Shown: positions 11,812 through 23,623, counted from the first letter of the stretch. The stretch: DNA of 64,000 nucleotides from Magnolia sinica (GCF_029962835.1 NC_080584.1:76474862-76538861); one strand, 5' to 3'. Program-made: numbers and translations. Notes: generated from the sequence alone by a model not told the origin.

Positions 11812-13605
11812 TAGCTTAACATTTATTACATTTGTAATGCCCTGAATTTTCACGACCAAAGTTCATACTTGTTTTCGAGAAAATCGAGTGTTAATAATGC
11901 ATAAACATGGATGCTTTTGACAATTGCACCTTTTTTTTTCATTTTTTTTCATTTGAATCACATATTGATACATTCATGAAGGTAGCATTCATAAGAATAA
12001 AATTTATTGTATTGATTATATTTGATTAGAGTAGAAAGAATAATCAAATGTCTTCTCAATGGAAGCTTATTACATTTATCGAATTCGCAACGGAAGTACA
12101 AACTAAATAATAAAACTATCTCCGTATTCTTTTAGTATAGTCTTTTATAGGAAGATGGTCCTCTAGGTCTTCAAGCTGTACATCACCTGCATCATCTATA
12201 CATTTGGGAGAGGGTCAATGCCCTACTCATAGTGATGATTATCCTTTAAGATTAACAGTAATTCAAGAGATTTATAAAACAATATAACGATTCTCATACG
12301 TCTCGTACTCCACAACTACAAGAGGTATCAATGCACAAGCAATCTATATGACATACATGCATTGCAAAGTATATGTGATTTATCACCTTTAGCAATCGCC
12401 ACAATGTAAAATATGATTAGAGTTATCCAACTCGCCCCGCATCCCATATTACGGAGATTTGCCAGCGTGTCACACGTTTAATATGGATTTATGTAGTTAT
12501 CCCAAGACAAACACAACATATGATTGGGTGAATCATGCAACTCGGATTGAAGTGACTAATTGTGACATCCAACCCCCAAAAGAAAAGACCAGATTGGAGC
12601 AACTAAATGCGACATCTAGCTCCCAAGAAAGCATTGATGTATCACGTAAATATAACAATTTACATAAACCAATTTGTGCATTATCACCCATGAAATATGA
12701 AATTACATGTTGCCCCAGAGCCACTACCAAAAATACATTACATCCACGATATTTATTCAATCGCTAGAAGATGGATTCTTAACATAGTACTTGCACTTAT
12801 AGAGAAAACATACTGAATCATGGAGGTTCTGGAATATCCAGACACATGCCTAAGCCCTTTTTAAAAATGGATATCACAAAGCCAATATAGAGAAGAGTGA
12901 CAATGGTCAACTCAAACAGTGACACTGGCCAACATAATAAATAGAAGAGTGGCAACGGCCAATTCTTTAGTAAGGAAAGTAGTAATGAACAACTCAATGA
13001 ATAGAAGAGCAGCAACAGCCGATTCTTTAATAAGGAGAGTGGTAATGACCAATTCAACGAATAGAAGAGTGGCAACGGCCAATTCTTTAATAAGGAGAGT
13101 GGCAATGGCCAACTCAAATACATTTGATAGGGCAAGGGCAAGGCTTGTATCCAAGATCTATATAAATTCAGAAAGATCACTTGTAGGCAATATTATATTA
13201 TAATCTCAAAAGACAAATAATTGATGGTAAAACATATAATTGAAGGAAGAATTCAAAGTAACATGAAGGCATGTTAAGACAAGGTAGAAATAACACGAAA
13301 GCATGTAAAGGTAAGATAAAACAATAGGATGGCATGTAAGGTAATGTAAATACAATAACTTAAATTAATGTAAGCCTAAAGGTTAAAACCCTCACCTTGG
13401 TTGTCTAAATATCTTCTAAGGTTAGATGTTTGGCCAGATTAGGTTTACCTATTTTAAATTCAACTAAAGTGGTTGTTAAGGGTTCTATACCACGCAAAAC
13501 TTTGTATTTTTCAAAGCTTGGCGAGCCCTTCTACCGAGTCAACCAGGTTTTGTCAAGGAAGGCTTCTCTATTTCTGTTTGAAAGAGATTATTGTGGAAAT
13601 AAGGA
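11812..13605. other. Middle piece of outer hAT, possible LTR fragment, no gene
   Basis: At 11829 the phrase TGTAATGCCCTGAATTTTC resembles the start of a Ty3/gypsy chromovirus LTR, but I cannot place a matching end. The rest is AT-rich with no recognisable protein. A 60-bp minisatellite lies inside it and is listed separately. Confidence 0.4.
12931..13120. repeat. 60-bp minisatellite, about three copies
   Basis: ATAGAAGAGTGGCAACGGCC recurs at exact 60-bp steps (12941, 13001, 13061), with a partial fourth unit on either side. Because 60 is a multiple of three, the array is open in the plus frame as a 20-residue repeat (NRRVATANSLIRR type) and also open on the minus strand. I do not regard it as a gene. 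Confidence 0.85.
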
Positions 13606-13609
13606 GGAA

Positions 13610-13660
13610 AGGAGATTTAATTGACCTGAACATTCTTGACTCAAATACAAAGACTTCATA
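13610..13660 (+). pseudogene. Second-gene fragment of outer hAT, 5' side of CACTA insertion
   Basis: AATACAAAGACTTCATA aligns to the second gene of the inner hAT (minus strand near 6265-6250), where the same codons read DLNTKTSHT. The homologous sequence resumes at 26946 on the other side of the CACTA element, showing that the CACTA inserted here. Confidence 0.75.
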
Positions 13661-13985
13661 CACTACACTAAAATGGCAAAAATCTCTTGGTTTAACGACG
13701 GATTTAATCCGTCGCTAACGGAAAAGGTCCATCGCTAAGCTCATTTTTCTCGAATATCCGTAGTCCAAATGTCATGGAATTTAGCGACGGAGCAAAATTT
13801 GTCGGTAAAATCTGATTTACGACGGATTTTAGTCCGTCGTAACTAGGCGATGGACGAAATCTATCGTAAATTTTAATTTAGTGACGAGAAATGAACAGTT
13901 GCAAATTCCCACCCAAAATACCAAAATGGTGGGCTTTTCAGTTGATCTTGCGACGGATCAGGTCCGTCGTAAAAGGACTTTTGCC
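13661..13985. repeat. CACTA left terminus and subterminal repeat array
   Basis: At least five copies of a GACGGATT...AATCCGTCG type motif occur in both orientations after the CACTA terminus. Such arrays are the binding sites of the TNPA-type protein in En/Spm elements. Confidence 0.85.
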
Positions 13986-13989
13986 TTAA

Positions 13990-15110
13990 CATTATTTTTT
14001 TTTCATTTTTCTTAGAATATGGTGGAAAGTTGTTTTTTTGTAGTCTAATAATTGTTTTTTAATAGAATTTCAGTGGCTTAATTGTACATATTTGTATCTA
14101 AGATTATTTTTTAACAATTGATTGAATGCGAAAAGAAAATTTATTTTGTTTTTATATCAAATGAGTGGAATTTTTTTATTTTTATTTTTGTAATTTAAAA
14201 CTAATATTTAAATGATTTGTAATATCACATGAAAAAGAATATTGAGAAGTTTAAAAATTTTAACAATGTTTGAGAAAAAAATAGATTTTGAAAAAATAAA
14301 AATCGTGATTTAATAAAAATCTATTTTGTGGGAACAAAAAAGAATATTTAATAAAGTTGATAAATTTGAAAAAAAAAAAAAGCATTTGATTTTAAGAAAA
14401 AATAATATCCTGAAAAAGAAAATTTAAAATACTTAAAAAATGTGAAAATTTTCACAATGTTGAAAAATGAAAATATTTTTAAAAAGAAAATGAGAGTTTG
14501 AAATTTGAAAATTAAAAATAAAAATTGTGAAGTTCAATAAAAATTGACAAGTTCAAATAAAATGCTTTTAAAAAAAATTGAGAAGTGAAAAAGAATTGAA
14601 AATTTTTAAAATAAAACGATATTAAAAAATTGATACTTTATCAAAAAACAAACATTTTGAAACGAAAAATAAATAAGTTGAAAAATTTTGTGATTTTGAA
14701 AAATAATTGAAAATGTTCAAAATTCAAAATTAAAAGAAAAGGTTATTTATAAAAACACTAAGATTTTGAAAAAATATATATAATTTTAAAAAAAGAAATT
14801 TTGAAAAGTTGAAAACAACATGATGCTTTTGAAGAAAAAAATCGGCATTTAGGAATTTTTGAGAAAAAAAATTAAAAATTGTGAAATTTTAAGATATTTT
14901 GAAAATAAAAATTCAGAATTTGTATTTTAATTTATTTTTTGAAATATTTTATAATAAAAATGATATTTTGTTAAAAGTTTTCAAAGAAAAATTAAGAGTA
15001 AAAAAATAAACCTTTTGAAAAAAAAATGTCATTTTTAAATGGAAATTGATATTTATCTGTGAAAAAATATTTTTTTAATAAATTATTGGGCACATCCTCT
15101 AATTGAACAT
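13990..15110. other. AT-rich low-complexity stretch inside CACTA
   Basis: This is about 1.1 kb of very AT-rich sequence dominated by GAAAATTTTGAAAA-like words, with no open frame of interest and no recognisable repeat boundary. Confidence 0.7.
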
Positions 15111-15349
15111 TTAACCGTTTTTGGACAATCGAATTAGTCCAGACTGAAGAGTAAATAACTTCATATGTTTAAATGAAATTTCTCTCAAATTGTTAATCAA
15201 TCTTGTATTCCCAATACCTTTCTCACATGTAGCTAGCCTGATTGGGGCCAGTAACTAGTCAAATTGAGGGTATTGATCAATAAAATAGAGTGAATGGACT
15301 ATACATATAAAATGGGCTAAGTATTATTGTCAAAATTGTGACCCAACTT

Positions 15350-17650
15350 ATTGACCTCGCGAGAACCTACGAATTGATGTTAATAAGTTTTGTGAGCCCC
15401 ATCATGATGTGTGTCGAACATCAACACTGTGCATTTAATGTGTCCCCTTTAGGTTATGAGATATCTCAAAAATCATCCGTAAATGAAACTCAAGTGGACC
15501 ATACCATCTAAAACCATGTCAAGACATCATAAAAAATATAAAAGCACTTGGTGAGGCCCACATGAGTTTTGGATGTGGCTAAAACTTGGTTTGACCCCTC
15601 ATCCAAGTGGGACACATAATGAGTAGGTTGGATATGTGAATCACATTAAGGCAAGCCCAATATATGATTATGAATGTTTTAAGGAAACCCCTCTACATTT
15701 AGGTGAGTTAGCCATTACCTTTACCAAAGTAAACTTTGTGGGGTCCACCATTATTTATTTATTTTATCCATTTCGTTTATCCACGTTAACAGATAATTTG
15801 AGGTCTAAAGAACAAAAAGGAAGCATATCCAAAGCTCAAGTGGACCACACCACAGGAAATAGTGTAATTGAACCTCTAACATTGAGAAATTCTTGGAGGC
15901 CATAGAAGTTTTTAATCAAGCAGATGTTTGTGTTTTCTCTTCATTTATATATATTTGATATTATGAATAGGTTGGATGGCAAATAAATATTACTGTGGGC
16001 CTAAGGAAGGTATCAATGGTGGAAATCATTATTCCACATTGTTTCGTGTGGCATGGTCCACTTGATTTTTGGATTTACTGAAAATTTGGGATCAACCCAC
16101 ACCGTTCATCCATTTTTCAAGATAATTCAGAGAATTATTCCAAAAATGAATCATTTCCAAAGATCAAATGGACCGCACCACAAATACCAGCATGGATGGG
16201 AACGGATTGGCTACTCCCCTGCCACCCACTCGTTGGCTAGTATTCGGTGCTATGTGGGGCCCACCATGATGTATGTATTTCATCCATTATGTTCATCCAT
16301 TTTTATCGATCATTTTAGGGCTTGATCAAAAAAATGATATGGATATAAACCTAAGGTGGACCACATCATAGGAAAACAATATTGATTGGATATCCACCAT
16401 TAAAATCCTCTTAAGGGCCACAGTACTGTTTATTTGACATCCAATCTGTTGATTAGATTATAAAGGCCCTGATGAAGGGAAAAAACAAAGATCAGCTTGA
16501 TCCAAAACTTTTATGGCCCCCAAAAGGGCTTCAATGGTAGATGTTCAATCCCCCACTGCTTTTTTCAATGTGGTCCACTTGATGGTTAAATCCGGCTTAT
16601 TTTTTGTCTCAAGCCTCACGACGAGCTCGCTAGTTGGATGGATGGTTTGGATATAATACATACCTCACGATGAGACCCACAGAATTTGCTGACGTCAGCC
16701 GACTATTCATCTCCCTTCATTTGGCTGGAAACGGATTGGCTACTCCCCCTGCCACCAGCCCCATGGTTGGTGGTCAGTGCTATGTGGGCCCCACTATGAT
16801 GTACATGTTTCATCTATTTCGTTCATCCATTTTTTTAGATTATTTTACAGTTTTATACAAAAAATTAGTGGGACATAAATCTCAGGTGGACCACATCACA
16901 TGAAGACAATGGCGATTGGATATCCACCATTAAAATCCATCTTAAGGCCCACTGTACTGTTTATTTGACATCCAATCTATTGATTAGGTCATACAGGACC
17001 AGATGAAGGGAAAAACCAAAGATCAGTTTAATCCAGAACTTTTATGGCCCCCAAAAGGTTTTTAATGGTCCACGCTCATTCAACATTGTTTCCTGTAATG
17101 TGGTCCATTTGAGATTGGGGTATACCTCATTTTTAGTCTTATACCATAAAATTTTCAGGAAAAATAAATGGACGGCATGGATGAAACACGTACGTCATGT
17201 TAGGGCCCACAGAGCACCGATTACCGGCCATTGGCTGGTCGCCACATTTTATCGGGACACGGATTTCCTGCTAAAGCCCTTGGTGTCCTGCGCAAGGATG
17301 CTGGGTGGGGCCCAACACTATGTGTTTGGAAAATCTACTCCGTTAATCTATTTTTAGAGATCATTTTAGGACGAGACTAAAAATGAGTTGGATCCAAAAA
17401 TCAAGTGGGTCACACGAGAGGAAACAGTGGGGAAACAAATACCTACAGTTGAAACATTCTGGACTCCACCTTGATGTTTATATGCCATGCAAATAGTTTA
17501 TAAGTTCATTAACACTGGGAATAAGTGAAAATACAAAAGAAATATTAAAAAAAAAGAGCCTGAAACAAAGCTTTTTATGGATACGTATTATTTCCACTGT
17601 TTTGTTGGTGTGTCCCAATTGAGTATTGGATATTCTTCTTTGTTATTATT
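15350..17650. repeat. Cluster of the dispersed magnoliid-type repeat
   Basis: Several diverged units carry the same ordered landmarks: GGGGCCCACCATGATGTATG, then TTCATCCATTTTT, GGTGGACCACATCA, and GATGAAGGGAAAAA. Parts occur in the inverse orientation as well, for example GGACGGCATGGATGAAAC near 17170, suggesting a fold-back structure. There is no coding sequence. Confidence 0.75.
16202..17259. repeat. Tandem duplication, unit about 529 bp
   Basis: ACGGATTGGCTACTCCCC starts at 16202 and at 16731. The following roughly 400 bp of each unit align with modest divergence. The duplication sits within the dispersed repeat cluster. Confidence 0.8.
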
Positions 17651-17704
17651 ATGTTTTATTGTTTTATTTTAAAACAGATAAACGGAAGGGATTCGATAAG
17701 TAAC

Positions 17705-17876
17705 CTCTGAGTGGACCCCACAAGGCCCAAGAGGTACATTGATTTATATCTGCCGCAGACCACCGATTCATTTTCAGCCCTTTCTTACACTAAAAGCTCC
17801 CAAACCCAATTTCGCCCATTTTTATCTCCCTCTCTCAATCTCCCTCTCCCTCTCTACTCCCCTTTTCTTCGATCTC

Positions 17877-17920
<44 letters not shown>

Positions 17921-18235
17921 GGAGATCGGCGTCGGCCAGATCTGAACCGTTTTCACTCTCTCCCTCTCAGGTTTTAATGGCGGTCAAATGTCTGTAAGTG
18001 TGGAAGAACCCAATCAATCCCCGCCATTTCTAATCCTCTTGGATCGAGATCTCTTCCAATCTCAATGGCTTCCACATCTTCCCTGTCTCCTCCATATGCT
18101 CTCGAGATCCGAGACCAGTACGACGAGAAAGAGGATTTCACCGACAACAAATGCGCTTTCGTTGCGCTAGCTCTTTGCCCTTGCCTCGTGATTCTCATCA
18201 TTGTCGTCATTGTTGTGTCAATCGTCCTTATGGTA
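17705..18235 (+). pseudogene. Candidate captured promoter/5' UTR and first exon, protein unidentified
   Basis: A pyrimidine-rich leader ending in a (CT)n tract (about 17880-17916) precedes an ATG at 18065. The frame runs about 56 residues to a consensus splice donor, ATG|GTAAAG, near 18231. The peptide has a short polar N-terminus (containing RDQYDEKEDFTD) and one strongly hydrophobic helix (LVILIIVVIVVSIVLM), so it would be a membrane-anchored N-terminus. I do not recognise the family. It is upstream of, and in the same orientation as, all the captured exons that follow. It is probably the 5' end of another captured gene. Confidence 0.4.
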
Positions 18236-18239
18236 AAGC

Positions 18240-18754
18240 TCCGCATCTTCTGCCACATCCCTATCCACAGTCTCTCTAGTCTCATTTCTAAGAAGAAATA
18301 CCATGCCTAAATGATTCTAGTGCTTTTTTCTATGGTTTGGATTGGCAGTACATGTTTGTTGTTTAGGGTTTTTCTTGATGCTTTCAGGTTCTGGGGTTTT
18401 GAGTGGCATGTAAAGAAGATTGGGTTTGAGATCTGATGGATTTGAGTTGAAATGTATATGATTGTGCCATCATACTATGAAAAGCCTGATTCACTTACTG
18501 TATTTCTTGATTTTTCCATCCTGACATTGTGTGAAAGTTTCTGGATTTTCTCTGTATTTCTTGAAGTTCAGCACAGTAGATAACCTGATCTAATTGACCT
18601 CATTCTTGCATAAACATTCTCCCCATTGCTTTGCTTTTGCTGTTTGTCATGACAGGTGAAATATTTTGTGTTTAATTTGCTCAATTGTTCTGGATTTTGG
18701 GTGCATTAAGGACCGGTGTAGATGTGAATGATTGAACTATTGCATTGGTGACAG
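18240..18754. other. Intron-like sequence between captured exons
   Basis: T-rich sequence with intron-like composition runs from the donor near 18231 to the acceptor ACAG at 18754. No other exon is recognised. Confidence 0.4.
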
Positions 18755-18865
18755 GTGCTGAAGGATGGACTTGCAACTTTACACATTCCCTATGCATATG
18801 GATTTGCAATTATCTTGCTCACTGTTATTGTGAAGGTGGCTACATTGCCGTTGATAAAGAAGCAG
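18755..18865 (+). pseudogene. ALB3: Captured exon of ALBINO3 / Oxa1-YidC thylakoid insertase gene
   Basis: This 111-bp open exon of 37 codons is bounded by an ACAG acceptor and a CAG|GTGAAT donor. It reads VLKDGLATLHIPYAYGFAII then LLTVIVKVATLPLIKKQ. This is the start of the conserved membrane domain of chloroplast ALB3, which inserts light-harvesting proteins into thylakoids. Only this single exon, of the several in the family, is present. The frame is intact. The neighbouring exons expected for ALB3 are missing and the next recognisable exon downstream belongs to enolase, so it is a captured fragment rather than a gene. Confidence 0.85.
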
Positions 18866-20103
18866 GTGAATGACTCCATTGCCACTCTAATATATAGAAA
18901 AGCGAATGTTGACTTCTAATTCTTAAACATGTTAAATATAATGTTTTTAGTGTAGATTGATTGTGAAATACTGGGAGGAGTGTATCTTCTTATTTATAAG
19001 ACATCTCATGCATGAATAGTTTTCAAGAATTGGTTTTAGCTTTTCTTTTCTTTTTTGTTTTTTAATTCATTTGTACTGACTGGATTTTAGTGGGTGGGTT
19101 TCTTATTAGCACTGGACTCTTGAGCAGAAATGGTAATGGCACTGATGGTAGGTTGGGTATGCAAATCCACATGTTCTTGTCATAAGTTATCTGATGCAAG
19201 GTTTTGCTTTTCTGTACTATATTATGTGCCATTTCATGTTACTATATTCTTAACTTCCTGTTTAAGTTTTCTTACTCATCAGTTGATGGTAGCATTCTCT
19301 TCCACTACATTGGCAATGTTGATGCCATTGTTCAGAAAGTAATATTTCTCATCCATTGTTATGTACATTTGAGCAAACCAATTTTCATCTAATTTCAAGG
19401 AATTCAGTTTTTTTTTTTTCCAAAGAATTTTACAGTTATTCTCTTCCAATACAGTGGCAATGTGGATGGATGGCATGATCTCCACTGGAGTAAATAAGGC
19501 ATTACATATAGTTGCTAGTACATTATTTAAATGGATTTTAAATAATCATCATGGTGAACCCTGCAAATTTAAGGGTGCCTGTCTCTCTCCCAACAGTTTC
19601 CTTCATTGTGGCCCACTTGAATAATAGGTCAGCTTGATTTTTTGGCCCTATGGCTCTAGGCCTAACGTGAGATTACACATTTGGTGTTGTAATCTAATGG
19701 AACCTTCAGTTGTCATGTTATTTTGATAGGTGTCCATGATGGGCTTTCCAAATTGGGTTGGTGTTTTCCAATGCTAGGCCAACCAGAACTTGGGTCTGAA
19801 CCCAAGTTGCAGCCCTAGACCAAGCATGCAGCTGGGCCCAACACTTCTTCTTTACTTTGTAATGGGTGCCACTGCTAGCTAACTATCATAGTAATAAAAA
19901 ATCTGCATATTTACAAATTGCTTTGAAACTAAAATTCACTCTTTTGGGTCTGTGTGTCTTCTTTCAATATGATTCAGTCCACTTGATTTATTTGATGATA
20001 TAGATATACCAATGCAGAGAAAATCTTCTTTTCTTTTTTGGTAAGTTGAAATTCATTACATGCCCACTTTATCAGTAATAATATCTGGACTGCAACATTT
20101 CAG
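18866..20103. other. Intron-like and repeat sequence between captured exons
   Basis: No exon is recognised. A fragment of the dispersed repeat lies near 19530-19720 (GTGGCCCACTTGAATAATAGG). Short open frames at 19130-19480 have no family resemblance I can name. Confidence 0.4.
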
Positions 20104-20182
20104 GATGCAGGGGGAACTTGGTGCAAATGCTATATCAGTTGTGTCAATTGCTGCTTGTAAAGCTGGTGGTGCTGAAAAGGAG
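20104..20182 (+). pseudogene. ENO3: Captured exon of enolase gene (cytosolic enolase 3-like)
   Basis: After a TTTCAG acceptor the frame reads GELGANAISVVSIAACKAGG then AEKE. This is the conserved enolase block that precedes the VPLYKHI strand, closest to my memory of plant ENO3. Enolase converts 2-phosphoglycerate to phosphoenolpyruvate. The donor is GAG|GCAAGT, the consensus of a GC-AG intron, or a mutated GT. A long (TA)n tract begins directly after it. No other enolase exon is in the element. The frame is open but this exon alone cannot encode an enzyme. Confidence 0.8.
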
Positions 20183-20187
20183 GCAAG

Positions 20188-20250
<63 letters not shown>
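20188..20250. repeat. (TA)n microsatellite
   Basis: An alternating TA tract of about 60 bp starts a few bases after the captured enolase exon, within its intron remnant. Confidence 0.95.
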
Positions 20251-20251
<1 letters not shown>

Positions 20252-22074
20252 TTATTGCCAAGCTGACCTGTTTTTAAAGCCATGCCCCAGGCAATTTTTT
20301 CTTGTGTTTCAATTTTCACTTGCTTCAATGTTTCTAGTACTTTTTATACTATTGCTCTTCAAAAATTTTACTACTTTTTTTTTTAATCCCACGGTGTGCG
20401 TGTGGGGTGTGTGCGTGTGTAAAAAAAAAAATTACTACTTTTTTATTTTTTTATTTTTCATGAAATACAACTAGGAGCAATTTCTGGCCCCTCAGCGGAA
20501 TCCTCTCCCCAAAGTTAGAGCCAAACTTAATGGAAAAGGAAGAAGAGGATGAAGCGAGAGCCACCCTAAGACACCATGTGCATTCCCTGTTTTGGGTCAG
20601 ATTTTTATTTTTAATTTTTTTTAATTTTTTATATATGGCTGACCTTAGACTGTACAGGTTTTTTTTTTTTTTTTTTTTTCCTTTTTCTTTTTCTTTTATA
20701 TATGAGCACATCTCACTTTACATATGCATGTGGCTCGTTCGATGAGTGGATTGGCTTCAGTCAGGGCACTTACACAGTGCAGCCAGCTTAGACCCAGATC
20801 TCACACCAATGTTTATACACTCACACATGTAGTTTGTTGCATACAGATGAAAATGCAGTGAACGTTCAACCTTAAATGATTCTGGTTTTAATTTCTACAT
20901 GCCAATTTCACTTACCTTTTATCTATGCAGGGAACTGCAAAAGCCTACCAACTGTGATGTGCCAAAATGACAATTTGAATGCTATTTGAAATGCTTATAG
21001 ATTCCTACCAATTGTCCATGCTCCGCATCGAAGTCATGCTCTTACTATTATCATTATCAAATTCTTTTTTTTACAAACATCATGTCAAACTTCTTTTTTA
21101 CTCTATTCTAATTTGTTTGATTTTTGTTGTCACTTTCCTTAAGAAACAGTTTGATGAGGTTGTTGGTCCAGTGATAATTAATTTAAAAAACTTCTCACTT
21201 ATTGTTCATCTCCATTTTCATCACCATCAGACTGTTCATCTTTGGAATGGGCTCCGATTGGACCATTGATATTCAACTTTAGACTAATAGGACTGTTAAT
21301 CTTCATATCGGTTCTAATAGAACCGTTCATCTTAAAACAGCTTCCAGTGGTGGTATCACCAAACACTGTTGTAGTTGAATATAGACACAAACTTATGTAT
21401 GTGACCGACATGATTCTTCAATCTTGATTATAGTTCTTGAGTATTTTATGCACAACAATTATTCTTGCATTTCCTTGTTGTTGGAGTTGATATCTTGATG
21501 TCCCGTTCTTAGAAATATGTAGTTTTTTGAATCTTCCATTGACTTGCAACTATTGAGAATGTATTTTTAGTTGTATCTTATTGGGGTGTTTCATAGTTGT
21601 AGAATGGAGATTGGACTGGTTCATAGTTGAGTCCCAAAGCATGACATAGACTATGATTATTTCATTCGTCTAGTGTGCATTGCCCCAAATGGGCCATTTT
21701 TAGAGTTGTCCCATCCCACTAATTTCAGAATCATATAGCTGACCTACAATTGGATATAGTAATCCTTCCCTACATAATATTATTATGCTTTCAATTTTGA
21801 ATAAGATGTTTATTGCTGATATCATATTTTATTAATTTCACTTGAGAAAATTATGAGAATTACCAAATGATTTTACGTGAGATACAAAAATGATTTTGTG
21901 ATTTATGTAGGAAGGGAGCTGATGTGAATGGACCAACTTCATGTGGGTGAGATCCACACTCTACATAAGGTGCAACACACTGTGCTTGGACCATTACCCA
22001 AAATCAGAAAACCCAAAGGCCTTCCATATAACAGAAGATCAGTCCTTTCTCTCTTGTTTAACTTCTGCAAGAAA
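20251..22074. other. Intron-like sequence, no exon recognised
   Basis: T-rich sequence with poly-T tracts near 20660-20690 and 21065. A possible acceptor TATGCAG lies near 20930, but the sequence after it (GGAACTGCAAAAGCCTACC) stops quickly and I cannot assign it. Confidence 0.4.
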
Positions 22075-22215
22075 CAACAGTTGGCGGCGTCAGTTCTGGT
22101 GGTCAGCTAACTACTGCTCCCAATGGTGGAGTTCCAGTACTTTCCAACTATCAGAAATCTCCCATGCCTGGTATTCCAGATTCCGAACTCAACCTGCCAC
22201 TTCCAACCATGAATG
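22075..22215 (+). pseudogene. Possible captured exon, Pro/Gly-rich, family unknown
   Basis: One plus frame is open and reads TVGGVSSGGQLTTAPNGGVP and, further on, PMPGIPDSELNLPLPTMNDL. Codon composition is GC-richer than the surroundings, as for the recognised captured exons. I cannot name the source gene. It is placed between the enolase and hydrolase exons in the same orientation. Confidence 0.35.
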
Positions 22216-22438
22216 ATTTATGGTCTGTTGTTTATAGGAAGGGAGCTTTGATTTTTACAGAGGCACCAATGTTGAGATAAAATTGATCATCTGGAATCTA
22301 TAGGTGCAAATGATCTCCTACAATCAGTTGTAGTTTAGCTTAACGTACAATCCAGCTCTCTTGCCATTGTGATGTTTGATGAAGGCGCTAAATATTTATG
22401 ATTTCATCAGCTATTTTTTTGTTTATTGCCATTTGTAG

Positions 22439-22567
22439 GCCGCTGAGAAAGGATGCCTGCCTGTGTTGATCTTGAGCATGAAGGAAAGCATACAGCAAAA
22501 CAGGCCAACTATCATATTTTTCCATGGCTCTTACAAAACCAATGAATGGTTACGGCCATTACTCAAG
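22439..22567 (+). pseudogene. Captured exon of an alpha/beta hydrolase gene
   Basis: Classical borders (TTGTAG acceptor, CTCAAG|GTAAAA donor) enclose 129 bp, exactly 43 open codons. The peptide contains LPVLILSMKES, RPTIIFFHGSYK and NEWLRPLLK. The segment around FFHGSYK is the beta strand and oxyanion turn that begins many alpha/beta hydrolase folds. The whole exon resembles the plant prolyl-oligopeptidase-like hydrolase group that has RPAVVFLHSSYK in this place. The catalytic Ser, Asp and His regions are not present. Confidence 0.7.
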
Positions 22568-22767
22568 GTAAAAGTCAAATGCTACTGAATTCTCCCATCC
22601 CTTTGTCATTATACAGAATTCAACTTTGTAAATCTATTTCAACTTTTTAAAACAGTGGGTCACACTATAGATGAGTCATAGCTCATAAACAAAAAGATAA
22701 AAGATAAAGACAAAAAAAAAGAAAAAAAAAAAAGAAAGAAAAGATAACTAGAGGATGACTATGACCA

Positions 22768-22888
22768 CCTGTAAGTTATGTTGAGGATGCAGGGGATCCT
22801 TATAGAGATCAAATGGAAGATTGTATCGGTTTAATAATGGAAGAATTGAAATCTACAGGAATTGCCAACAGTCACTCTTGCATACCAG
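22768..22888 (+). pseudogene. Captured exon of ferrochelatase gene, 2-nt deletion
   Basis: The frame reads [20 protein letters not shown] then [16 protein letters not shown]. This is the conserved region after the HGVP motif of ferrochelatase, which inserts iron into protoporphyrin IX in plastids. Near 22874 two bases are missing relative to the expected HTLAYQ codons. After the gap the sequence returns to the family frame and reaches a CAG|GTAATT donor at 22888. The upstream border of the exon is unclear because a low-complexity A-rich tract precedes it. Confidence 0.82.
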
Positions 22889-23623
22889 GTAATTCATTTA
22901 AAATTTTAGCTTTTGGTTTCTAGGTTTGATTTCCAACTGCTTTATGCTTCTCAGTTCTTCAGTTTGTTTGCCACTTATGAGACATCTAAATCACCATCAT
23001 CTAAGCCTTATCCCGACTAATTGGTGTTGGCTTTTGAGACATCTAAATAAATAATGAAAATTACATGTGCTACACCAACCAAGGCTTTAGAACTCGCCAA
23101 AACCAAGTGGAGTTGGTTTCGTTAAGGAACAAATTGACAGGTCCCTTTGAAATATGTATGTTTCAGGATGAGTTGTGTGACAGGTGGCAGTTTTAACTAA
23201 CAGAGCTGTAAACTTACATATTCCTAACTACCCAAGTCTCGGTGAGTTTGGTATCCATGATTCAGTGGTTTGTACAAGATTTCATATAGGTATTTAGCAA
23301 ATTTGAGTTGACTCAGCATGTTTTCTAGAATTGTCTTCCATTTTGGGTTCAACTGTTCTCAGTTGGATCTCTTTTTCATGTTTGAAATTGGCTTTCATTT
23401 TCATCAGTCTCTCACAGAGTCTCCATCGTCCTCTTATGTGCTTAATGTTGCGATGTTGCATCATCTAGTTAGCATTATATGCCTTTACTTTTCCTTTTTG
23501 TTTATAAACCATCTTTTGAGATGGTTGGCTAAGTGCTTTTTTTTTTTTTTTTGCATTGAATGGTTGGTGTAGACAATCACTTATTTATTTATTAATTTTA
23601 GTCATGATCTCCTCCTCATGCAG
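22889..23623. other. Intron-like sequence, no exon recognised
   Basis: T-rich, intron-like sequence with a poly-T tract at about 23537. There are no recognisable exons between the ferrochelatase and RPAC1 fragments. Confidence 0.45.

Noticed and set aside
12919..13203. 94-residue frame as a repeat protein
   Set aside because: It is produced by a 60-bp minisatellite, with the opposite strand equally open.
20060..20474. Open frames with long Tyr/Ile runs
   Set aside because: They are translations of the (TA)n microsatellite joined to the enolase exon. The same applies to the frame at 10981-11589.
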